This document shows positions 28,169-36,922 of a stretch of 64,000 nucleotides of DNA, in pieces. Source of the stretch: Bosea sp. BIWAKO-01 (lineage in GTDB: Bacteria; Pseudomonadota; Alphaproteobacteria; Rhizobiales; Beijerinckiaceae); the NCBI RefSeq assembly GCF_001748145.1, contig NZ_BCQA01000001.1, forward strand, positions 3,870,501-3,934,500. The letters are read 5' to 3'. Under the pieces are notes generated by a model that saw only the letters and a program-made list of their open reading frames with translations, searched no databases and was not told where the DNA came from. Both the position numbers and the translations under genes were made by a program. The first letter of the stretch is position 1. Each line of letters begins with the position of its first letter.

Positions 28169-30544
28169 TCAGCCCGCCTTCTGCACGAACGAGTCCAGCA
28201 CCATCTTCCGGCCGGCCTTGTCGAAATCGACGGTCAGCTTGTTACCGTCGACGCTCGCGACGGAGCCCGGGCCGAATTTGATATGGAAGACACGGGCGCC
28301 GGCATCGAAAGCGGAGCTGCCGGTTGATTTCGCGGTCAACTCGCCCTCGATCAGCAGCGGGCCGCGCTGCCGGCCCGAGCCCGAGCCACCCTGGCCGAAC
28401 CCACGGCCGCTGGTGTCCGAGAAGCCTGAGCCGCCACCGTTCCGCGCACGATTCTCCTGAGCGCGCTGCCAGCCAGGTGTCTGGTAGGAGGAGCCGAAGC
28501 TTTCCATCCGGTCGAAGCGCGAGGCTCCGTAGCCGCCCTGGCTGTAGGTCGACGGCGCCTGCACGACCTCGACATGCTCTTCCGGCAACTCGTCGATGAA
28601 GCGGCTCGGCAGGCTCGACTGCCAGAGGCCGTGAATTCGGCGGTTCGAGGCGAAGAGGAGCTTCAGGCGCTTGCGGGCCCGGGTCAGACCGACATGGGCA
28701 AGGCGGCGCTCTTCTTCCAACCCGGCGCGGCCGCTTTCGTCGAGCGCGCGCTGATTCGGGAACAGGCCTTCCTCCCAGCCGGGCAGGAAGACGGTATCGA
28801 ATTCGAGCCCCTTGGCTGCATGCAGCGTCATGATGCTGACGCGCGCCCCGGCCTCGCCGCCATCGGCATCCATCACCAGCGAGACGTGCTCGAGGAAGGC
28901 CGGCAGGTCGGGGAACTCGTCCAGAGAGCGCACCAGTTCCTTGAGGTTCTCGAGGCGGCCGGCGGCGTCGGCCGAGCGATCCTTCTGCCACATCTCGGTA
29001 TAGCCGGATTCCTCCAGCACCTGCTCGGCAAGCTCGCCCTGCTTCATGTGTTCGGCCTTGGTCGACCAGCGGGCAAAGGCCTCGACCAGTTCGCGCAGCG
29101 CGGTGCGGGCCTTCGGCTTCAGTTCCTCGGTCTCGACCACGGCACGGGCCGATTGCAGCAGCGACAGGCCGGTTGCCCGGGCGTGGTTGTGCAGAAGCTG
29201 GACCGTTGCGTCGCCGAGCCCGCGCTTCGGCACATTGACGATGCGCTCGAAGGCGAGGTCGTCAGTCTGGCTCACCACGCAGCGCAGATAGGCCATGGCG
29301 TCGCGGATTTCGGCCCGCTCATAGAAGCGCGGGCCGCCGATGACGCGATAGGGCACGCCGACATGGACGAAGCGCTCTTCGATCTCGCGCATCTGGGCGG
29401 AGATGCGGACGAGGATGGCAACCTCGGCAAGGTTCTCGCCCTTGCTCTGCATCGCCTCGATCTCGTCGCTGATCAGGCGGGCTTCCTCCTGGCTGTCCCA
29501 GGCGCCGGTAATGGTGACCTTCTCCCCGGCCTCATCCTCGGTGCGCAGCGTCTTGCCGAGCCGGCCTTCGTTGCGGGCAATCAGCTTCGAGGCGGTGGCG
29601 AGGATGTGCCCGGTCGAGCGATAGTTCCGTTCCAGTCTGACCACGACCGCGCCGGGAAAATCGTGCTCGAAGCGCAGGATGTTGTCGACCTCGGCGCCGC
29701 GCCAGCCATAGATCGACTGGTCGTCGTCGCCGACGCAGGCGATGTTGCGCCGGCCCTGCGCCAGCAGGCGCAGCCAGAGATACTGGGCAGTGTTGGTGTC
29801 CTGATATTCGTCGACCAGGATGTAGCGGAAGCGCTCATGATAGGTCGCGAGCACATCGGCATGCTCCCGGAACAGCGTCAGGCAGTGCAGCAGCAGATCG
29901 CCGAAATCGACTGCGTTAAGCGTCTTCAGCCGCTCCTGATAAGCGGCGTAAAGGGCGCCGCCCTTGCCTCCGGCGAAGACGCCGGCTTCACCCGGCGGCA
30001 CGTCCTTGGGGGCAAGCCCGCGGTTCTTCCAGCTGTCGATGAAGCCCGCCAGCATGCGGCCGGGCCAGCGCTTCTCGTCGATCCCGGCCGCCGTGATGAC
30101 TTGCTTCATCAGGCGGATCTGGTCGTCGGTATCGAGAATGGTGAAGTCCGAGCGCAGATCGAGGAGCTCGGCATGGCGGCGCAGGATCTTGGCCGAGATC
30201 GAGTGGAAGGTGCCGAGCCAGGGCATGCCTTCGGCCACGGGGCCAACGAGGCTTGCGATGCGCTCCTTCATCTCGCGCGCTGCCTTATTGGTGAAGGTCA
30301 CCGAGAGGATCTGGGACGGGTAGGCGCGGTTCGTGGCGATCAGATGGGCGATACGGGTGGTCAGCACACGCGTCTTGCCGGTGCCGGCGCCTGCCAGAAC
30401 CAGAACCGGGCCGTCAGTGGCCTCGACCGCTTGCCGCTGCTCCGGGTTGAGGCCTGCCAGATAGCCGGCGGCCGGCTGTGCGGCGGCGCGGGCGGCGAGG
30501 CCGCCGGGGCGGGGCAGAGGGGCGGACGTGGTGTGATCGGACAA
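28169..30544 (-). CDS. uvrD: UvrD-type ATP-dependent DNA helicase
   Basis: SF1 helicase of repair and replication. I start at TTG 30544 (791 aa) because no ATG lies nearer than 30721; the ATG frame would run into the opposite aidB start and adds a poorly composed stretch. Seen: L-N-P-E-Q-R-Q-A-V-E Q-motif region, A-G-A-G-T-G-K-T Walker A, T-F-T-N-K-A-A-R-E-M, V-D-E-Y-Q-D-T-N-T-A-Q, G-D-D-D-Q-S-I-Y-G-W-R-G-A and L-E-R-N-Y-R-S-T. The C-terminal part has a Gly/Ser-rich linker (about 675-735) then a Tudor-like V-F-H-I-K-F-G-P-G-S-V end. It could be PcrA rather than UvrD; the families overlap. Confidence 0.92.
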   Translation of the reverse strand: MSDHTTSAPLPRPGGLAARAAAQPAAGYLAGLNPEQRQAVEATDGPVLVLAGAGTGKTRVLTTRIAHLIATNRAYPSQILSVTFTNKAAREMKERIASLVGPVAEGMPWLGTFHSISAKILRRHAELLDLRSDFTILDTDDQIRLMKQVITAAGIDEKRWPGRMLAGFIDSWKNRGLAPKDVPPGEAGVFAGGKGGALYAAYQERLKTLNAVDFGDLLLHCLTLFREHADVLATYHERFRYILVDEYQDTNTAQYLWLRLLAQGRRNIACVGDDDQSIYGWRGAEVDNILRFEHDFPGAVVVRLERNYRSTGHILATASKLIARNEGRLGKTLRTEDEAGEKVTITGAWDSQEEARLISDEIEAMQSKGENLAEVAILVRISAQMREIEERFVHVGVPYRVIGGPRFYERAEIRDAMAYLRCVVSQTDDLAFERIVNVPKRGLGDATVQLLHNHARATGLSLLQSARAVVETEELKPKARTALRELVEAFARWSTKAEHMKQGELAEQVLEESGYTEMWQKDRSADAAGRLENLKELVRSLDEFPDLPAFLEHVSLVMDADGGEAGARVSIMTLHAAKGLEFDTVFLPGWEEGLFPNQRALDESGRAGLEEERRLAHVGLTRARKRLKLLFASNRRIHGLWQSSLPSRFIDELPEEHVEVVQAPSTYSQGGYGASRFDRMESFGSSYQTPGWQRAQENRARNGGGSGFSDTSGRGFGQGGSGSGRQRGPLLIEGELTAKSTGSSAFDAGARVFHIKFGPGSVASVDGNKLTVDFDKAGRKMVLDSFVQKAG

Positions 30545-30662
30545 GGCTTCAGGTCGCTTTGATCGTGATTCGTTCCAGGGGCAATATAGGCTGTTGCGCC
30601 GCAGATTGCTGGATAAGGCTGTTGGGCGTTGAATGCTCGCCCGATCGTCAGGACGCGCCCCG

Positions 30663-32318
30663 ATGAATGTGGATATCGCCTCCCGCCATTCCACCCATGA
30701 GGTGACGAACCAGGTTCCCATACTGTGCGATTACGACGCCTTCGCGGCTGATCCCGTGTTGCAGGCGGCGGCCACCGCCTTCGATGCAGGCTGGGCCTCG
30801 GAGCGCCTGCATGCAGCAGGACGCATTGTCGGTTCGGCGCAGGTGCAGGACCTGGCGCGACTGGCGAACAGGTTCACGCCCGAACTCAGGACGCATGACC
30901 GGTTCGGCAACCGGATCGACCAGATCGAGTTCCATCCGGCCTGGCACGAACTGATGGGGCTCGCGATCGGGCAGGAAACCCATTCGCTCGCATCGAACTG
31001 GCCGGGCCCGGGCGCACAGGTGGCGCGTGCTGCGCTCTCCTATCTCTGGAGTCAGGGAGAAAGCGGTATCTGCTGCCCGATCAGCATGACCTATGCCGCG
31101 ATCCCGGTTCTGAGGCAGGAACCCGACCTCTGGAGCAAGTGGGGCGCCCTGGTCAGCTCCAACCGCTATGACCGCCGCCAGACGGCAGCCTCGACCAAGA
31201 CGGGGGCGACCGTCGGCACGGCCATGACCGAGAAGCAGGGAGGCTCGGACCTGCGCCAGACCCAGACCGTGGCCGAGGACAATGGCGACGGGACATGGTC
31301 CCTGACCGGGCACAAGTGGTTCTTCTCGGTGCCGCATTCCGACCTGTTCCTGACCTTGGCCCGAACTGCCGAGGGCATTTCCTGCTTCGTCGTGCCGGGC
31401 TGGCTGCCCGATGGCTCGCGCAACGGCGTGGCGATCCAGCGGCTCAAGGACAAATGTGGCAATCGCTCGAATGCCTCGTCCGAGGTCGAATTCCGCGGTG
31501 CAATCGGCCAGATGATCGGAGAGCCAGGCCGGGGCCTGCGCACCGGCCTGGCCATGAACCAAGGCTCCCGGCTGGACATCGCGGCGGCGTCGGCCGGGCA
31601 GATGCGGCTCGCCGTTTCACTGGCGGCGCATCACGCGGCCCATCGGCGCGCCTTCCAGAGAGGGCTGATCGATCAGCCGATCATGCAGAACGTGCTGGCC
31701 GATCTTGCGATCGAGGCCGAGGCCGCAGCCTGGCTCGCCTTTCGGCTGTTTGCGGCGCTCGACCGTCAGGAAGCGAGCGAGAGCGAGCGGTTGCTGGCGC
31801 GGGTCGGCGCGCCGATTGCGAAATACTGGGTCTCGAAGCGCGCGCCGGCGGTGGTGGTCGAGGCCCTGGAATGCCATGGCGGCAACGGCTTCATCGAGGA
31901 AAACCCCATGGCCCGGCTCTATCGGGAGGCGCCGCTCAACAGCGTCTGGGAGGGCTCGGGCAACGTCATCTGTCTCGATGTGCTGCGCTCGCTGGAGCGA
32001 GAGCCGGGCTCTCTCGTGGCGCTGATCGAGGAGATGCGAAGCGCGGCCGGCGCCGATAATCGCTTCGATGCGCATTTGAGCGCGCTGGAGTCGGAGATAC
32101 CCATTCTGGTGCGAAGCGAAGGACAGGCGCGGCGGCTGGTCGAGCGGCTGGCGCTGGCGCTGCAGGCCTCGCTGCTGCTGCGCCACGCACCCCACATGGT
32201 CGCCGACGCCTTCATTGCGACGCGGCTCGAGGGACGCTGGTCGGGCCATTTCGGCGATCTGCCGGCGTCCGTGGACGCTGCCGCGCTGGCGCATCGGGCA
32301 GCCCCGGCCGTGGAATAA
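30663..32318 (+). CDS. aidB: AidB-like acyl-CoA dehydrogenase
   Basis: 551 aa from ATG 30663, with AGGA about 10 bases upstream; ATG 30633 would add ten residues. Flavoprotein. Close to E. coli AidB through its body: L-A-N-R-F-T-P-E-L, F-H-P-A-W-H, C-P-I-S-M-T-Y-A-A-I-P, M-T-E-K-Q-G-G-S-D-L, H-K-W-F-F-S-V-P-H-S-D, L-K-D-K-C-G-N-R-S-N-A-S and L-Y-R-E-A-P-L-N-S-V-W-E-G-S-G-N-V-I-C-L-D-V. AidB takes part in the adaptive response to alkylation. Divergent from uvrD, another repair gene. The active-site base has not been assigned by me. Confidence 0.92.
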   Translation: MNVDIASRHSTHEVTNQVPILCDYDAFAADPVLQAAATAFDAGWASERLHAAGRIVGSAQVQDLARLANRFTPELRTHDRFGNRIDQIEFHPAWHELMGLAIGQETHSLASNWPGPGAQVARAALSYLWSQGESGICCPISMTYAAIPVLRQEPDLWSKWGALVSSNRYDRRQTAASTKTGATVGTAMTEKQGGSDLRQTQTVAEDNGDGTWSLTGHKWFFSVPHSDLFLTLARTAEGISCFVVPGWLPDGSRNGVAIQRLKDKCGNRSNASSEVEFRGAIGQMIGEPGRGLRTGLAMNQGSRLDIAAASAGQMRLAVSLAAHHAAHRRAFQRGLIDQPIMQNVLADLAIEAEAAAWLAFRLFAALDRQEASESERLLARVGAPIAKYWVSKRAPAVVVEALECHGGNGFIEENPMARLYREAPLNSVWEGSGNVICLDVLRSLEREPGSLVALIEEMRSAAGADNRFDAHLSALESEIPILVRSEGQARRLVERLALALQASLLLRHAPHMVADAFIATRLEGRWSGHFGDLPASVDAAALAHRAAPAVE

Positions 32319-32335
32319 CACTCGCGAGTTTAGAG

Positions 32336-32366
32336 CGGCCGTCCTCCCGAAGCGGGAGCGCGGCCG
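32336..32366. terminator. Two-tier hairpin between aidB and msrB
   Basis: CGGCCG-TC-CTCCCG, loop AAG, CGGGAG-CG-CGGCCG: two 6-bp stems separated by an internal loop, between the ends of the convergent aidB and msrB genes. It lacks T tracts on either side, so it is a weak bidirectional terminator candidate. Confidence 0.55.
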
Positions 32367-32376
32367 GCCAACTGGC

Positions 32377-32817
32377 TCAGGCCTCGGCCGGAGCGAAATC
32401 CATCGCGACGCCGTTGATGCAGTAGCGCAGTCCGGTCGGTGGCGGGCCGTCAGGGAAGACATGGCCGAGATGGCCGCCGCAGCGGGCGCAATGCACCTCG
32501 GTGCGCCGCATCATGTAGCTATTGTCCTCGCTGATCCCGACCGCGCCCTCCAGTGGCTGGTCGAAGCTCGGCCAACCCGTGCCGCTCTCGAATTTCTTGC
32601 CGGACTGGAACAACGGGTTGCCGCAACCGGCGCAGGTGAAGCGCCCGGCGCGCTTCTCGAAATTCAAGGCGCATGAGCCGGCGCGCTCGGTGCCATGCCC
32701 GCGCAGCACGTGGTACTGCTCCGGCGTCAGGCGGCGGCGCCACTCCTCGTCGGTCAGCTGGAATTCGAACTCACCGGCTTCCCTGGCCTTGCCGCCGAAC
32801 AGTTCGGACAGTCCCAT
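32377..32817 (-). CDS. msrB: Peptide-methionine (R)-S-oxide reductase
   Basis: 146 aa from ATG 32817. GGGAG lies 7 bases before this ATG but would be only 1 base from the ATG at 32823, so the inner start is preferred. Zinc cysteine pairs C-A-G-C-G and C-A-R-C-G, and the catalytic cysteine in G-L-R-Y-C-I-N-G-V-A-M. S-G-T-G-W-P-S-F and H-V-F-x-D-G-P complete the family signature. No signal peptide, so cytoplasmic; it reverses methionine-R-sulfoxide in proteins. Monocistronic on the minus strand. Confidence 0.95.
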   Translation of the reverse strand: MGLSELFGGKAREAGEFEFQLTDEEWRRRLTPEQYHVLRGHGTERAGSCALNFEKRAGRFTCAGCGNPLFQSGKKFESGTGWPSFDQPLEGAVGISEDNSYMMRRTEVHCARCGGHLGHVFPDGPPPTGLRYCINGVAMDFAPAEA

Positions 32818-32978
32818 CGTCATTCTCCCGTTCAAAGGCTTCGGGCGGAATATGGGGATGATTGCGCTCCACGTCAGCCCGCCCTCACGGATAGCTGATC
32901 CGCAAAGCGCGTCACCCAACCGTCACGCGACTCCTCTAGTCGGCTCGCCATCGCAACGGACCGCGCGAGGAACGAAGA

Positions 32979-34229
32979 ATGCAGACGGCGCGTACGGTTC
33001 GGCGGGAAACTACATTGGGCCTGACCACGGCGGTGCATCGCAGCAAGCCGCTGTCGCGGGCGGGGATGTTGGAACGCCTGTTCACTCTGGCCTTTTCCGG
33101 GCTCGTCTATCCGCAGATCTGGGAAGACCCGGTCGTCGACATGGAGGCGCTGGACCTGCGCCCTGATGATCATGTCGTGGCGATCGCGTCCGGCTCCTGC
33201 AACATCCTGTCCTATCTCACGGCCAACCCGGCGAAGATCAGCGCTGTCGATCTGAATGGCGCCCATATCGCGCTCGGCAAGCTCAAGCTCGCCGCACTCG
33301 ACAGCCTGGCAGGCCATGAGGAGTTCCTGCGCTTTTTCGGCGAGGCGCAATCGCAGGCGAATGTCGCGCTCTATGACGCGGAGATCGCGCCACGCCTCGA
33401 TGGCGTCTCTCGCAGCTATTGGGAAGGCCGCAGTCTGAGCGGGCGCCGGCGCATCCAGGTCTTTGCCCGCAATTTCTACCGGTACGGCCTGCTCGGCCGT
33501 TTCATCGGGGCTGGACATCTCCTTGGTCGCACGCTCGGCTGCGATCCGCGCGTGATGCTTCAGGCTCGCGACATGGCCGAGCAGCGCGCCCTGTTCGACA
33601 GGCATATCGCTCCCGTCTTCGACAAGCCCCTGGTGCGTTGGCTGGTGCGCCAGCCGGCCTCGCTCTATGGTCTCGGCATCCCGCCGGCCCAGTACAAGGC
33701 TCTCGCGGCTGATGGCGACGCCGGGATACGCGGCGTGCTCCGGCACCGGCTCGAAAGGCTGGCCTGCGGCTTCGACCTGAAGTCGAACTATTTTGCCCGG
33801 CAAGCCTTTGGACGAGGCTATGCGACGGACGAGGACGCATCGTTGCCGCCCTATCTTGAAAGGCGGAATTTCGCGGCCGTTCGAGAGCGGGCGGGCCGCG
33901 TCGCCTATCACCAGAGCGCGATCACGGCCTACCTCGAGAGCCAGCCTGCCAAGAGCTGCGATGCCTATGTGCTGCTCGATGCCCAGGACTGGATGAATGA
34001 TGCGGATCTCACGGCGCTCTGGACGCAGATCACGCGCACGGCGCGACCCGGCGCCCGCGTGATCTTCCGGACGGCCGCCGATGAGAGACTTCTGCCTGGC
34101 CGGGTGCCGGCCTCGATTCTCGGGCAATGGCGCTATGAGGAAGCGCGCAGCCGCGAGCTTGGAGAGCGCGATCGCTCGTCGATCTATGGCGCCTTCCATC
34201 TCCATGTGCTGCAGGGGGCGGCGGCATGA
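32979..34229 (+). CDS. btaA: S-adenosylmethionine:diacylglycerol 3-amino-3-carboxypropyltransferase
   Basis: 416 aa DUF3419 protein, the first enzyme of diacylglyceryl-N,N,N-trimethylhomoserine (DGTS) betaine lipid synthesis, which forms diacylglyceryl homoserine. Seen: Y-P-Q-I-W-E-D-P-V-V-D-M-E-A-L, the SAM-binding motif V-A-I-A-S-G-S-C-N-I-L-S-Y with V-D-L-N-G-A-H, and W-M-N-D-A-D-L-T-A-L-W near the C-terminus, as in BtaA. Likely at the inner membrane. Overlaps btaB by ATGA. In Rhizobium and Rhodobacter this lipid is made under phosphate limitation; no pho box was identified by eye. Confidence 0.9.
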   Translation: MQTARTVRRETTLGLTTAVHRSKPLSRAGMLERLFTLAFSGLVYPQIWEDPVVDMEALDLRPDDHVVAIASGSCNILSYLTANPAKISAVDLNGAHIALGKLKLAALDSLAGHEEFLRFFGEAQSQANVALYDAEIAPRLDGVSRSYWEGRSLSGRRRIQVFARNFYRYGLLGRFIGAGHLLGRTLGCDPRVMLQARDMAEQRALFDRHIAPVFDKPLVRWLVRQPASLYGLGIPPAQYKALAADGDAGIRGVLRHRLERLACGFDLKSNYFARQAFGRGYATDEDASLPPYLERRNFAAVRERAGRVAYHQSAITAYLESQPAKSCDAYVLLDAQDWMNDADLTALWTQITRTARPGARVIFRTAADERLLPGRVPASILGQWRYEEARSRELGERDRSSIYGAFHLHVLQGAAA

Positions 34230-34894
34230 GCGCTGGCCGCGCCACGACCGAGGCCGCCGGCCTGATGGACCGGATGTATCGCCACCAGCGCCATATCTAC
34301 GACGCCAGCCGCAAGTTCTATCTGCTTGGCCGGGACCGGCTCATCGCCGAGCTCGATCCTGCGCCGCGCAGCGCCATCCTGGAAATCGGCTGCGGCACCG
34401 GGCGCAACCTGATCAAACTCGCCCGGACCTATCCCGGCACGCAGTGCTACGGTCTCGACGTCTCGGCCGAGATGCTCGCGACGGCAGAGAGAAGCGTGGC
34501 AAGATCGGGGCTCTCGGAGCGCATCCATCTGGCACAGGCTGACGCGACCTGCTTCGACGCGGCGGCCCTGTTCGGGCGCGATGGATTTGATCGCATCGTC
34601 ATCTCCTATGCGCTCTCGATGATTCCGCCCTGGCGGGGAGTGATCGCTCAGGCGCTGCGAACGCTGACGGCCACCGGTTCGCTGCATATCGTCGATTTCG
34701 GCGACCAGGCCGGCTTGCCTGCGTCGTTCAGGGCGGTCCTCAATCGCTGGCTGACATTGTTTCATGTCACGCCAAGACATGACCTGCCCGAGGCAATTGC
34801 CGAATTGTCGCGGATCGAGGGCGCCGAGAGCCGCACGACCCGGCTCCTTCGCGGCTACGCCATCCACGCCGTGGCAACGCGGCGGGCCGCCTGA
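34226..34894 (+). CDS. btaB: Methyltransferase making the betaine head group
   Basis: 222 aa. Class I SAM methyltransferase with I-L-E-I-G-C-G-T-G-R-N-L (motif I), Y-G-L-D-V-S-A-E-M-L (acidic loop), and D-R-I-V-I-S-Y-A-L-S-M-I-P-P. N-terminal M-D-R-M-Y-R-H-Q-R-H-I-Y-D-A-S-R-K-F-Y-L-L-G-R-D fits BtaB, which performs the three N-methylations of diacylglyceryl homoserine to DGTS. Four-base overlap with btaA indicates one operon and makes the function assignment stronger than homology alone. Confidence 0.88.
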   Translation: MSAGRATTEAAGLMDRMYRHQRHIYDASRKFYLLGRDRLIAELDPAPRSAILEIGCGTGRNLIKLARTYPGTQCYGLDVSAEMLATAERSVARSGLSERIHLAQADATCFDAAALFGRDGFDRIVISYALSMIPPWRGVIAQALRTLTATGSLHIVDFGDQAGLPASFRAVLNRWLTLFHVTPRHDLPEAIAELSRIEGAESRTTRLLRGYAIHAVATRRAA

Positions 34895-34940
34895 GCAGCC
34901 GGCGCTGGACGCGCCATCCTTTGGCCTGTAACGCCATGGA

Positions 34941-35741
34941 ATGGCCGAGAATACGACGTCTGTTCGCAGGCAAGGGCAGGTCGAGAGACTGCGGGACGGC
35001 CTGCGCCAGCTCTACCATGGCCGTTCGCCCGGGGCGGTGCGCTTTCAGCTTGCGACGGCGGTCGTCGACCTGCTGATCATCGCCTTCTTCATCGCGACGC
35101 CGCTGATCCGCGAACGCCCGCTCTTCTACTGGCTCGATTACTCGGTCGCCGTGATCATGGTCATCGAGATCGGCGCGCGCATGCTGGCCTCCTCGAACAT
35201 TCCGCGCTTGCTGCGCCAGCCGAGCATGCTGCTCGATCTCTTCATCCTGGCAACGCTGCTCGCGCCGCAATGGCTGGAGAATTTCGGCTTCCTGCGCATC
35301 CTGCGGCTCTGGTCGCTGTCGCAGCGTGGGTTGATCTGGGAGCGGCTGCGCGCTGCGGGCTATCCCGAGTGGGAAAGCGCAGCGCGGGCCATGGTCAATA
35401 TCGTGACCTTCCTGTTCGTGGTGACAGGCTTCATCTATACCTTCTTCTTTCGCGAGACCGCGGGCTTCGCGGGTTATGTCGACGCTTTCTATTTCACGGT
35501 CGCGACCGTGACGACGACTGGCTTCGGCGACATCACCTTGCCCGGCACCGCCGGCAAGCTGACCTCGATCGTGGTGATGATCGTCGGGATTTCGCTGTTC
35601 GTGCGCCTGGCGCAAGCGATCTTCCGGCCCAACAAGGTCACCTTTCCCTGCCCGCAATGCGCGCTGCAGCGGCACGAGCCGGACGCCGTGCATTGCAAGG
35701 CCTGCGGGCATGTCCTGAAGATCCCCGATCACAACGACTGA
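34941..35741 (+). CDS. Voltage-gated-type potassium channel with zinc-ribbon tail
   Basis: 266 aa. Membrane helices of a six-helix VIC-type channel precede a pore loop T-V-T-T-T-G-F-G-D at about 190-200. The selectivity filter T-T-G-F-G-D has Phe where many K+ channels have Tyr. After the last helix come V-T-F-P-C-P-Q-C and C-K-A-C-G-H, a C-x2-C...C-x2-C zinc-ribbon-like end. There is no cyclic-nucleotide domain. The S4 region has R-I-L-R-L-W but few positive charges, so voltage gating is uncertain. Confidence 0.85.
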   Translation: MAENTTSVRRQGQVERLRDGLRQLYHGRSPGAVRFQLATAVVDLLIIAFFIATPLIRERPLFYWLDYSVAVIMVIEIGARMLASSNIPRLLRQPSMLLDLFILATLLAPQWLENFGFLRILRLWSLSQRGLIWERLRAAGYPEWESAARAMVNIVTFLFVVTGFIYTFFFRETAGFAGYVDAFYFTVATVTTTGFGDITLPGTAGKLTSIVVMIVGISLFVRLAQAIFRPNKVTFPCPQCALQRHEPDAVHCKACGHVLKIPDHND

Positions 35742-36023
35742 TCAGGAAATCTCCACACCCTTCCAGAAGGCGACGCGGTCCTTGATCTCGGCGGCAGCGG
35801 CCTTGGGCTCGGCATAATACCAAGCGGCGTCCCTGTTCTCAGCGCCAGCGACGACGATCGAATGGTAGTTGGCCGTGCCCTTCCACGGACAGATCGACGT
35901 CGTCTCGCTTGGTTTGAAGAATTCAGAGCGGATCGCGTTGCGTGGAAAATAGTGGTTGCCTTCGACCACGACCGTGTTGTCGGCTTCCGCCAGAACGGCG
36001 CCGTTCCAGGTTGCCTTGACCAT
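35742..36023 (-). CDS. DUF427 domain protein
   Basis: 93 aa from ATG 36023. M-V-K-A-T-W-N-G-A-V-L-A-E-A-D, F-F-K-P-S-E-T-T-S-I-C-P-W-K-G-T-A-N-Y-H and A-A-W-Y-Y-A-E-P-K are the DUF427 signature. Cytoplasmic protein of unknown role. Its stop codon directly abuts that of the potassium channel (TGA/TCA, sequence TGATCA), with no base between the convergent genes. Confidence 0.85.
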   Translation of the reverse strand: MVKATWNGAVLAEADNTVVVEGNHYFPRNAIRSEFFKPSETTSICPWKGTANYHSIVVAGAENRDAAWYYAEPKAAAAEIKDRVAFWKGVEIS

Positions 36024-36115
36024 CTCCGTTCCTCCCGACCGTCGCTGATCGCCGAAGATGGGGCCGCGCCAGGCCCAGTGACAGGGGCAGGCAGCCTGCG
36101 CCGACTCTGCCGCCC

Positions 36116-36676
36116 TCAGTGGCGCGTTTCGAGCTCGCGTTCGTCGTGCAAATCCTCGACCGTGATCGTCGTCTTCTTCGGCATGCCGATGATGCGCCCG
36201 ATCGTGGCTGGCAGTGGCATGCGACAATGCGCCGCTTTCATCAGGGCGAGATTGGCCAGGATATCGGGCGGAAACGGCGAAACCTTGCGGGTCGCCATGT
36301 CGACATGCAGCGAGAGGTTTTCACTCGTCGCCGCGAGCCAGCCTTCGCTCGCATGCCGCATTTCCAGATAGTAGTGCAGGCGCTTTTCGTCGAAGGCGAT
36401 CAGTTGTGCGGTGACCCGTACGAGGTCGTCCTCGGTCAATTCGCGCTTGTAGAGGACATGGCATTCGGCCGCGAAATAGGACGCGTTGCGCGTGTCGACA
36501 TAGTCCTGGTTCAGGCCGACGAGCGAGAAAACCTCGTCGACAGCCCGATCGAACAGCACGTGGTAATAGGCCATGTTGAGATGGCCGTTATAGTCGATCC
36601 AGGGCGTTTCGACCCGCATTGCGGACGATACGAAGGGGGAGAAGAACAGCGCCGGAGCGCGGATCTCATCTTTCAT
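36116..36676 (-). CDS. Acyl-CoA thioesterase-like (hot-dog fold)
   Basis: 186 aa from ATG 36676; the frame also runs from 36832 without support. Core W-I-D-Y-N-G-H-L-N-M-A-Y-Y-H-V-L-F-D-R is the 4HBT/hydroxybenzoyl-CoA thioesterase-type catalytic region with a conserved Asp and Asn-Gly-His. Y-K-R-E-L-T-E-D-D and L-A-A-T-S-E-N-L-S-L-H-V-D follow. The extra ~45 residues at the C-terminus lie after the hot-dog fold. Substrate unknown. Divergent from an FAD-linked oxidase. Confidence 0.8.
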   Translation of the reverse strand: MKDEIRAPALFFSPFVSSAMRVETPWIDYNGHLNMAYYHVLFDRAVDEVFSLVGLNQDYVDTRNASYFAAECHVLYKRELTEDDLVRVTAQLIAFDEKRLHYYLEMRHASEGWLAATSENLSLHVDMATRKVSPFPPDILANLALMKAAHCRMPLPATIGRIIGMPKKTTITVEDLHDERELETRH

Positions 36677-36922
36677 GGCCGCCTCCCGCAAAGTTGTTGC
36701 GTGCGGCGGAACGGAACTCCACTGACACGCTACCATCGTCTTGAAGACGCCGCCGGACGAGCTATGCCCTGCCTGATGCACCGCCTCCCATGCGCCCGGC
36801 GATCTTGCTGCCGGCGGCGACACGCAGGACAAAGACGCCTGCTATCGCTACGGTCTGCCTCGTCAGATTCAACCGCAGAAGCCGACCAGTTCCAAGTTAA
36901 GCGCCAAGCCCGGAAAAAGACA

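Noticed and set aside
28574..30562. Plus-strand 662-codon open frame
   Set aside because: Antisense of uvrD; composition is His/Arg/Gly-heavy as expected for a shadow.
36119..36922. Extended N-terminus for the FAD-linked oxidase
   Set aside because: The added sequence is antisense to the divergent thioesterase; ATG 36923 gives a normal-length enzyme.
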